From: Baylisascaris procyonis
Lineage: Eukaryota; Nematoda; Chromadorea; Rhabditida; Ascarididae
Assembly: GCA_037389465.1 (NCBI GenBank)
Contig: JAZARR010000250.1
Location: forward strand, 1,364,001 to 1,428,000
Length of the DNA: 64,000 nucleotides
Reading direction: 5' to 3'
Shown here: piece by piece, positions 50,990-64,000 of the stretch
Layout: each line of letters opens with the position of its first letter
Numbering within the stretch: position 1 is the stretch's first letter
Translations under genes and position numbers: made by a program
The notes under the pieces: generated by a model
What the model was told of the DNA's origin: nothing
The model's database searches: none
The model's input: the letters and a program-made list of their open reading frames with translations, nothing else

Positions 50990-53900
50990 TTAAGGTAAAT
51001 AAAAATGATTTCCTTTAATAAATATTGGCAATGGTGATTCACAATTCGTATCGCTTCGTACAAATTTTGATTCCGTTAGAACAATGACGAAATCACCATC
51101 AATATGCATAAATTCATATTGACCAAGCGATGCGATGCAATCGACATCTCTGCAATTACTATTATTAACTAATAGAGAGCAGAGTTCATTAAAATAATCG
51201 ACGAACGAACGATGGCAGCATGGCTGCGAACTGCGAACGGAGCTGAACCTATACGCCACACATTCGGTTCGCATCACTACTGTACTCTGCATTTTCTGTA
51301 AGCAAATACTAACGCTGATCACAGGGAACTCGAAAAGTTGTGATAAAAACGTGATTATTTTCCCCATCGTTCAATTCAAATGTCAAGTAATACCCCTCCC
51401 CTCGCAAGATTTGAGCTCGATGAAAGGAGGGGAAGTGCATTTGCTGGATGGGCCATCATTCTTTGCAATTGTTGATGGCCCGTCCAACATGTGCACCTGT
51501 CCTCCTTCAGTTAAGCTGAAATCTTGCAGAGGGGCATTATTTGACACTCTGAATTGAATGATTGGAGAACTTGCATGTTTCTATTATAAGCTGTTGAGTT
51601 TTTATGGTGTTGCGTTAGTATTCGCTTGTAAGAGTGCAGAGTATGGTAGTGGTGCGAACGCAATGGGAAGCATGTGCTCAGTTTCGTTCGCGGTTCGCAG
51701 CCGGCGTGCCATCGTTCTTTGCAATTATGCCGCATTGCTTAAGCTATAGGAACTCATACTTAAATCTTTCTCTAATTTTCTCATAGTTGTTATTGAATTA
51801 AATATATAAATATTAATGGAATTTTACAAGGTCTTTAGTGTTGCAAATATTTCTTTTGAGGCTAATATACTAAGAAAAGATCAAGACGGCATACGAAGAA
51901 AAGAAATGGCAACAATGTGCCAAGAATAGAACAATATGCGATAATTTAATTCGTATCGTGAAAAAAAGAATTGGAAATAAATATTAAACTTTAGAAAAAT
52001 ATTTCGCAAGAAACTCGTTGATCATAAGTTTTTTCGTTATATTGTCTTAGTAATTGCATTGAAAGAAAATTGTTTGTAATCCCCCCCCCCAAAAAAAAAG
52101 TCCAAAAATGGGTTTTACTCGTCTATAGATGGAAAAGGTTTAGAGAACTGACAACTTTGAAATAAAAGTTTCACTTACCTGGTTAGTCGCGAATAGCAAA
52201 CATGTGGCGTAAGACATCGTGATACTCTCAATGACCAATGTTCCTCGTTTATTGCACCCATACATCGATCAAAATCAGCAAACGATTCAGTTGAGGATTT
52301 ATTGAGTGTTACATTTGAAAGTGCAATAAGCGAGGTAGTTATTCTTTCCGTGAAAGCTCTTAATTTCATTGATATAATAAGATTGTAACTTGCAAATGTA
52401 TAGTTTAATTTTAATGAATGTGAATTGAACAATGAAATTATATTTCTGTATTGATATTTTTATAGTGGTAGAATAAAAGAAAACTAGTTAATAACAACTA
52501 AGCAAAAAGGAATCACCTCTGATTTAGTAAATAAATGAGTAGTAGTGCCTACTGCATTAGTATAATGGGCTCCCGAATAATAATTTTGCTTTTTTTTTCT
52601 ATCCAGTTCATATTATGAAGGTGATGAATAAAGAATAATGACTGCAATTATTGAAATTTATGGATTATCCTTATGCAAAATTTTTAACTTCTCATTCATT
52701 TCCAATGAAAAAAAAAATTTAGTGAAAAATTTTTTTGTGAAAATCGCATCAACTCTTTGAGAGATGAGCGTTTGCAGTTCGCGCATATTGTGCATAAAGA
52801 TTCATTATATCGATGTATCATAGTTAGTTTTAGGTTGAGACGATTGTAAACGTTGAATTTCGTGAAAATTTGCAGACAAAAGTTTAAAAAAAAATTGAAA
52901 CCAACTTGTTGAGCGTATCCATTAGTTTGGTCATGTCTACAGGTGTTTCGTGTCCCACTTCACCATATGAATGTCGCATATGATAGAAATGCGCTTTATG
53001 GCATGGTACACGTACCTATGAAGAATATCTAACGTTATGTAATGTAATTGCTATGAATGAGGTGATAAGATGCATAGCTACTATATATATGGTTCGCTCA
53101 ATACGGTTTTTTGATCAATGTTCTAAGGGGGATTGAATACGTTTTAGCATGAGTGTATATGATTCGGTCACTGCACATGGCTGCTGTATATATGGTTCGG
53201 TCACTGTTCAATACGTTTTAGTGAAATCCCCGCTCTGCTTACACTTCTTTCCCTACATATTTTATGTTCAGAAATCAACTCTATAGAACTCTATAGTATG
53301 GAATATTCCACCTATATCCTCTTTGTAATGTAAATCTCTCTTTGCAAAGTTGTATTATTGAAATTTTTGAGGGAATTTAATTTCGAAATGTTTTCTGCGT
53401 GTCGAATCTTTGACAACGTTAATAAACAAAAACGCCTCCTTTGTAGTATTAGAAAAATTCTACTTTATTGAATTATATATAAGTTCCTATTGTGCAGTTA
53501 CTTATTCATTAGCCATTTGTATCCACTCACTCAATTTTTTTTTTTGCCGTATCAGTGAATTTATGCGCTAACTAAGATATTCAATTCAAATTTCTTTCTG
53601 TGTCATCGGAGGATATTTAATTCCTTCGTTTATTTGTTTGACATATTCATTTGATTGAAGTCAACGAATTTATTGAAGTATTCGATTCGATTAATCCCAC
53701 TATCACTTTCATTATTTTTAACCGTTGTTAGCCTTCTTGAATTGCTCGTAAAAACTATTATTTAGAAGGCATTATTGCATATAAAATACAGATATTCTCA
53801 TATAAAATATAAATATTCTATTTTCGATAACCATCATTTTATACCTGTTGCAATGTATTTAGCATAATGTTCTCGTTTTTGTTGTTTTTTTTTTTTACAT

Positions 53901-56900
53901 TCCATATTTTTAAAGTTTTTCAAAAATTTTTTTCATTTATTTATCATCACTAACCTGAACATAACCGAATCGATGAATTCCAGTTTCATGCATATTTACA
54001 CTGTCCACGCGACCTGCAAATCATAAATTTCCATTATCAATCAGTTTTTTAACATCATCGGATAGGCAAGAAATTTGTATGAATATTCGAAGAAGTCTAA
54101 TCATTAAACAACATTCAAGTTGCCCGCTTCACAATAAGCTATGAGAGATTTTAGAAAATGCCTGAGTATAAGAAAAGCTGAGGTGATTAATATTAAAATA
54201 TGTTTTGCTTAAGAATTATTGAATGTTTTAAAAGTACGTTTCATTTGCTTTTTTTTAAGGAAACATAAATTTCAAATTAACTTACTTGCATTCACAATCA
54301 CTCGTGTTTTCATTCGCCAAACTTTACAGATCGATTTCCATTTTGTATTTTCGAGAAAATTGAAATTGAAATTTTTTATTGAGATCATATTTTCTTCTTT
54401 CGGAAGTACAAGCTGAACGTCGCGATGTTCAAATAAAAATGAACCAGCTTGTGGATGCTCTTTGATAAGTTCCTAAAATATTATACGATCACCGACTGCT
54501 CAGATAAAATCAATTTTTTGCTGATCAATATGATCAATATTGATTTATCAACAACAAATTACTTCAGCCATAAGATCGTTTGAATTATGCGCGCTAAGTT
54601 GTGATATACGCTGTAATTAGTTATTAGAAATGATAGGAAGAGATGGGCATATGTATACTAAATGAGCAGAAAGAGAAAGCATTCCCTGTAACTGCATATC
54701 TGACATAGTGACTACAACAATAGCACTCTTAAGGTTCTAGAAAACGTCGACGAAGAACAAAGAATTTATCTTGGCTGAGTTTAGGGTGCTTAGTTCACTC
54801 CTATAAAATCTGATAGGAGAGTAGGAATGTCTCAAGGTTTCCCGAGGCAACATTTTAGCTGCTCGTTGAATGTTATAGCATAGCTTAGTAAATAGGCAAT
54901 GAATTTCCCGTGAGGTGTTTACAGATCGTTTTGCATCTTCAAGGAAAAGATGAACCCATGATAGTTTATTAGCTTTAGGTAATATCATGGTGTTCTATAG
55001 CCATTTCTGCTGATGCCGTATTCTATAGTCCAGGTTATATTATAAGCGAGATAGTATTCCTTTACTGTCTTCTCCTTTTGGCTACATCCCGTGCCTTCGT
55101 TATACCCGACGATACATATGCGTAGGATGCAGTGTTCTGCTAGTAAAATATAGGAGATATGTAAAGTTAGCACTATGTTCTTACTTCATAAGTTTAGATT
55201 ATTTGCATAAATAACACATTTGGAAAATCCACCTGAAGTATCTCAATATCGCTTCTACTATGAATGTCCATCGGATTTGTTGGGATAAGCATATCATCAA
55301 TATCACTAAATACCACCATATCGGCCCATGGTTTCACAAAATATAGGCAATTCACGTGTGATTCCTCAATCCCTAAATGTTAGTATTGATTATTGGGAAT
55401 TGTGAGTTGTATTCCATGGTTAGCACCGTTGGCATCTATGATTTAATCATGAAGAAAATGCGAGTATATTCGTTCCTCTTTGCCAATATAATATGAGCAT
55501 CGATGCATAGCATACTTTATTATATTTTCATATCTCATTTAAGTAGAAAGCAATATGCATCGATAAAATTATTCATTTCTTTATATCTTGCTTCTTTGTC
55601 TTGCTTCGATGCAAATGGCCAATAGTGATGCGAGAAATATGGTTTAATTTAAGAAATTCTCTCAGTGCCTTTTTTTTCACGAAGGCTTTTGAGGTAGTTT
55701 GTTGATAATAAACTCAGAAGAGACTTCAGTAAAATTCATTGAGACTGAGTTGGGTCTACTGGATTTAGCTAAGTATAGACTCATATTAGGTAGATGAATA
55801 AACGATTTCCTCTAGAGAAATAATTTATTTATAAAAAATAAATTTTGCTCCCAAATTATCTTCGAATTGTAATTTGAAATGATTTGCCGGTTTTCAAAAA
55901 GTGCCCAAGATGAGTTGTTTTCAGCAATAAGAACATACCCCTCGATAAGACGAGCCCATTCGGATTCACGTCAGAGAGGACGGGCCATTTGGGCCATTGA
56001 CGCAGAATGACAATGCCTGAAATTGTAAATTCTAAAGGGTAGTGGATGGATTGTTTGGTTGGAAGTAGGTTAAAATCAAACTAATAGGGTATGACTTATT
56101 CTGGAGTGAGACTGATTCCGGTTACCGTATTCCAAAATGAAACGGATATCGGTTACCGTACTCTGAAGTTGAAGTGATGCCAGTTACCGTGTTCATTATT
56201 TCACACTAATTTACATAACTTGAAAGCTCTTCACTCATATGATAGTGAATCGTTCTTTTCAATTTCGGTGAATGTTGAAATAAAATTCATGTAATTAATC
56301 CAATCATTTCTATCACTGTCTTTTATTCTATTCTGTTTACCTTTCTCAGCTACAATAACTGTTCCTATATCATCTTAGGTACAGAAATAGGTGTCTAGAC
56401 TTCTAGTTCCCAGTATTTCTACTATGAAAATCACATCTCTTTTGGTATTCCTCACAGAATCCTCGCATTATAGAGAAAAAGATTGTTTGATTCATTGCTT
56501 AAGAAGGCTAAAAAGAAATGGGCCAAATCTCAGGTATCCATAGATGGAAGATGTAGAGCAATGGAAATCATGCATCAACGGTTATTATAAAGGTAGCCAT
56601 TACGAGACATCGGGATGAAGTCACCATCCACAAGCAAAAAGCTTCCATTGTTGTGGCATTAGGCAGGAGCGTCCAAGTAGTCCCACTATCCAACTTAAAA
56701 CATGCAGCCATACATATGCAAATTATCAAGTTTTGCCTCATTGCTCAGTAGTCATAGCTCGAACCTCTCTTAGATTCACCTACTTCTTCAGTACTGTGGA
56801 CTTAGAAAAAAACAACGAAATAATAGCTAACCTCGACGAACTCGTCGCTTTTGAACATCAACCAGCTAGAGGAGAGGATAAGGGAGGGGGATGGGGAGGG

Positions 56901-59900
56901 GGGTAGGAGGGAGATGTCTAATTTATTAAATCATCGATCGCAAACACTTTCCTTTTTCCGTTATTTATCGCACTATCAAAATATTCACGACTATTGATTC
57001 TCATTTCTATGAATTTCTCTATTTTTATCTATCATCTCTTTAATTCATCAATTTCTTTCCTCGAACATTTTTTCTTCATATTTCTCTCTTTAATATTTTT
57101 TTTTTTTAAATCTTCAATCCTTCTTATTTCGTTATCAATAATTGTGATTTCCTCATTTCTAATCCATTAATTAGTCTTACTAATATTCCATATCCTGTAC
57201 AAAAAAATAACAAAAATTTTTCGGCTATCTTCCTTGTTATCACATTCGTCTCATTTAATTGAACTCATATTTTAGCTGCTGTTCGCCATTCCCGCCCCAT
57301 AAAATGTGCATCTCAATTTTCTCAATATGCAAAAAGCGCAAATTTTTTTTTAAAAATAAATTTTAATAGCAAATACGGTAGCAAATCAGAGCAACTCATA
57401 TTGCTATGCATTATTGAGGCAATTATATATCCATATTAGAAATAATCACTTTTAAACGTTAAAAAAAAGAAAAAAACAAAGAAACTAACATACCAGCTTT
57501 TTCGTATTCTTTAAGTATAAGTAACGTGTTAGTGGAAGCCGATTGAATAGGTATGACAATTTTTGTAGCGCCAAGAGCAAGCCAATTCTCGATACCCAAT
57601 AGCATAATTTGCCAATCGGTATATGTATACATCGGGGCAAAACATATGACAAGTTCATGGCGCCGTTCTTTTAGCGGTGGTTCGATGAACACTTTCGTAG
57701 ATAATCGTATATCATTCTTAGTACTAATTCTGCAAGAAAATAATAATAACTTTTTTTTTTTAATATTTCTCATTTGTTCTATTCATTTATAATACATCCT
57801 TTGCAATATATAGATGAGAAAGGCTTTCTAAATTGATGTGAAGAGTTCAAAAGTATTGGAAAATATATTACTGGTATATTACAGGTAAATAATTGATTTA
57901 TAGGTATATGATATATAAATGGGATCTGTATAAAGATTTATTAATGAAAAAGTTCTATTTTTGTTATGATTTATTCTTGTATCGCGTGTGTTCATTTTTA
58001 TAAAATAAGAGAGTACGTAGCGACTTTCGCTTCTGTTTAGAAAAAAAGCGTTCATGAAAAATGTTCTATTTTTTCTATAATTTTTTTTCATTTCTGTAAA
58101 AAAAAATTATGTTTTACTTTTTCGTTTATAATATAGACATCGATTGGCAGCGTTACACAAATAAGAGTGCTTTTAGGTAAGCTTATACTAAAGTTGCGCA
58201 TTATTGTTCAACCACTACTCACAATTTCCCTATAATTATGACAAGATATCATTGTAAAAAGATATTATTAACTTACCTTGCCTATTCTCTTTTCTAGTGG
58301 TTCATGAAACCTGTATGAAATAGGTGGAAATTACGATCAGGTGTATTGTAGACTCTCATTTATTAGTCAAATTCCTCGAAATGTTACCAAATTCTCCAAA
58401 GTTGGATTCATTTTTATTACTAAGAGGATTTGAACGGCAAAAACTATCATTTAAACAAACATTTTTCATTCTCAATTTTTTCGTTCATCATATATGTGAT
58501 GAAGAAAAAATTGAGACATGTAATTCGCTGACTCTTTTTTTTTTTAACCCATCGATAATCTTGGCGATATTTATTCGGCCTTCGCGCAGTTAAATATTTC
58601 TTTCAGTGGATTACGTTGAGATGAAAGAATGATTTTTGATGACCATTACTAGAGGGTTATCAATAGCAAAATGAGGAATATACAAAAGAGTTATGCGCAT
58701 TTTGCATTTACATTCGTAACAATATTTTCGATGAATTTATTCCAATAGGAATGGAATAGAAGAGAGGAAATCTTTTATTGGGCACCTCTAGATGTGATAA
58801 GATCAATTAAAACATATGAGCTGGTGCTATTTTATGTAAATATTATTTGGCAATAAAATATGAAAGCATTTGAGGAAATAAGCGGAATGCAAAAAAAACG
58901 CATATCATGCCACCCATCTGGCACATTTTCTTATTTATTCCTATCTGTAACAGAGTGAACAGCGTATCATTGTGAAGTTTCTCAACGACGCTATAATTTT
59001 TGAATATAACAATTCACTCAGAAAAATGATGAATCCGTCTTAAATCCGCTTACTAAATATGAAAGCGATGGCGTAAACTTTCTGCATATAAAAGTATCGA
59101 AGCTTTTTTTACGTTTCACTGAGAATGGAACTCGACGGTCACAACAATATTGCAATGAGAAGCTGCACTAATCAAATGGTATTATCTCAACAATGAAAAT
59201 GTGATTCAATTATTGAGGTAAGCATTTATTTGATGACGATTATTTTTAAATTATTATAACCTTGGAAACAATAAAAAAACGTTATCATGTACTTGATATT
59301 AGATGAAAATCGTTGGGCAACTCTGCACTCAGCGATATGGCCAGCCCATGAGCAAATATCGTTGGCAGCTCGTTTACCCTTATGAATCCTTTGTATATGA
59401 GCCCTATCGATCAAATTATCACCCGTTGAAGTAGTCGAGAAGCAATATAGAGAATGCGTTTGTCGTGAATCACCCACAAATTGAATCACCTGAATTGTAC
59501 TCGTCTAATTGCATTAGCTATTGCAATGGTCATTATGCAATGGCCACTAGCTATTGCAATCAGCGAGCATCGAAATCACATTAGCCAATATTAGACCCCA
59601 CTAAATTTTATCGCTCATTTTCTGAAATGGCTCATATACGATGGTCATTATGCAAAAGATAAGTGGTCATCGTAAAATTTGAAAGTTTCATAGTTTTTGA
59701 TTCAGGTATGGGTCACAATTTATCTGCAAGCAGCATATATTTTATCCTAGATCACTTCGAAGATTTTTTTTGGCCATTTTTTTTTTTGCTTCTCATTCCT
59801 AGATTTTTTTTTCTTTAAATCGGCCATCACTGTTATAGTACATCATTTTTTATCATTATAAAATTTGAATAAGAGTGTTTCATTGATATAATTCAGTAGG

Positions 59901-60226
59901 AAAAATATTGTCTTATAACTAACCACATAGTTGCCATCGATATTCTGCTCACTTTTTGGCCGATGAAATGCACCAATAATAATTGGTCGTCGACCAATAT
60001 TTTTCATTAAAAACGAATCACCGAGATTTTTTAATGTCCACATATTTGTTGTGCGATGAAAGAGTGCTGCTCCAGTAAGAAATGCACAAACGATCACACA
60101 TATTCGATAAAATACAATCGAATATATGAGTGAATCGGATTGTGAACAAATCAGTAGTGGTAGTGGTACTCGTCGGATACGCATTCTCTCAAAATTAGTA
60201 GCACATTTCAGTAAATTGAAGTGCAT
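50990..60226 (-). CDS. GT92 (DUF23) family glycosyltransferase, type II membrane protein
   Basis: Golgi-type glycosyltransferase of the nematode-expanded GT92 family; C. elegans GALT-1 of this family puts galactose on core fucose, but the acceptor here is unknown. Exons in order: 59924-60226, 59293-59489, 57494-57729, 55939-56016, 55233-55372, 54286-54472, 53955-54013, 52906-53015, 52179-52388, 50990-51314; 614 aa, all GT-AG and phase-consistent. A signal anchor covers about 33-56, after an N-terminus that starts at Met1 (60226) or Met15 (60184). The catalytic domain contains ICFAPMYTYTDWQ at about 194-206, LRQWPKWPV, and the metal-binding DIDD at about 295-298 within VFSDIDDMLIP. HETGIHRFGY, HFYHMRHSYG and a Cys-rich C-terminus (QPCCHRSF) follow. 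A TTTCAG at about 60239-60234 could be a spliced-leader acceptor. Part of the last exon has an inverted copy in the preceding intron. Confidence 0.93.
51195..51735. repeat. Inverted duplication of the GT92 last exon and its acceptor
   Basis: The left arm (about 51195-51465) holds the first 120 bases of GT92 exon 10, its splice acceptor and 150 bases of intron. The right arm (about 51466-51735), wholly inside intron 9, is the same sequence in opposite orientation with roughly 75 percent identity by eye. Arms match from GGCCATCA / TGATGGCC at the centre to GATGGCA / TGCCATC at the outer part. The copy has in-frame stops and small gaps, so it is not coding. There is essentially no spacer between the arms. 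Confidence 0.82.
56101..56193. repeat. Three diverged 31-bp tandem repeats in GT92 intron 3
   Basis: Units start at 56101, 56132 and 56163. All share GTTACCGT at the same offset, with the rest diverged. Nothing links them to a known element. Confidence 0.8.
56881..56911 (+). other. Strong G-quadruplex pattern in GT92 intron 3
   Basis: Five runs of three to six G separated by one to six bases lie on the + strand, which is the template strand of the gene. A DNA quadruplex here could slow transcription; it would not form in the GT92 pre-mRNA. It is predicted from the pattern alone. Confidence 0.5.
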
Positions 60227-63713
<3,487 letters not shown>

Positions 63714-63746
63714 ATGAGCGAACTTATCGGAGAGCTTATTTCAAAG
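63714..63746 (+). CDS. Possible first exon of a gene running off the right edge
   Basis: An ATG at 63714 opens MSELIGELISK, then a phase-0 donor AAG|GTTACT; without splicing a TAG follows three codons later. The preceding 200 bases are GC-richer and contain GTGACGTCGG, a near-CRE. Only 11 codons are visible, so the family cannot be named and the call rests on context. Confidence 0.28.
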
Positions 63747-64000
63747 GTTACTGATTAGATCTCTCCTTTTTTTAGCAAATTTCAACGTTCGAAATGGCCT
63801 TAGTCTAGTGGATGCATATATCAATCGGTGTATGCGTCAGATGATCTCTTTTTTATGCGTTCATATTTGTATTTATGCATTTCTTTATGTGAATATATGT
63901 GCCTATGTTTCTTATATGTATGTTCGAGTATCTATAACAGCTAATGAAACGCCTAATGAGAGAAAGATGATAAAGTACAAAGAATTCGTTCGATTGTTAA

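Overview
The window looks like nuclear DNA of a nematode, probably a parasitic one of the filaria/ascarid side of the phylum. It is very AT-rich, genes are split into many short exons, the acceptors are short and U-rich (TTTCAG type), and the protein families (TWK two-pore potassium channel, GT92/DUF23 glycosyltransferase, omega-class GST, MFSD6-like transporter, TID1-type DnaJ) are typical of nematodes. The species cannot be named from sequence alone.

Layout from left to right: (1) + strand, 93-6637, a mitochondrial DnaJ of the TID1/DNAJA3 type (C. elegans dnj-10) with two mutually exclusive last exons. (2) - strand, 8358-17943, two tandem omega-class glutathione transferase genes with almost identical exon lengths. 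(3) + strand, 19885-29578, a 13-exon MFSD6-like transporter of the major facilitator superfamily; it and the second GST gene diverge from a shared 1.9 kb spacer holding a perfect CRE and a compound microsatellite. (4) 30833-31120, a possible small + strand gene or terminal exon. (5) - strand, 31947-46368, an 18-exon K2P (TWK) potassium channel whose loop between the two pore repeats is about 400 residues instead of the usual few tens. Its 3' introns hold two further - strand exons that look like part of a membrane receptor. (6) 46369-50989, a gene-poor spacer with three 96-bp tandem copies and a long CT tract. (7) - strand, 50990-60226, a complete 10-exon GT92 glycosyltransferase; part of its last exon has been copied in inverted orientation into the preceding intron. 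(8) 60227-64000, mostly empty, with a possible first exon of a + strand gene at 63714.

All exon models were built by hand from splice sites, reading phase and family motifs. The DnaJ, both GST genes (except the first exon of the left one), the K2P and the GT92 models are phase-consistent from end to end. The transporter has one junction that does not fit. The genes do not form an operon or a common pathway: they cover mitochondrial protein folding, redox/detoxification, solute transport, membrane excitability and glycan synthesis. From memory, dnj-10 and twk-7 carry the same cosmid prefix (F22B7) in C. elegans chromosome III, so part of this order may be old nematode synteny.

The most unusual signals are the inverted exon copy in the GT92 gene, the overlapping hairpins around the K2P start codon, the oversized K2P loop with a possible GC/GT donor choice, and the receptor-like exons interleaved with the K2P 3' end.
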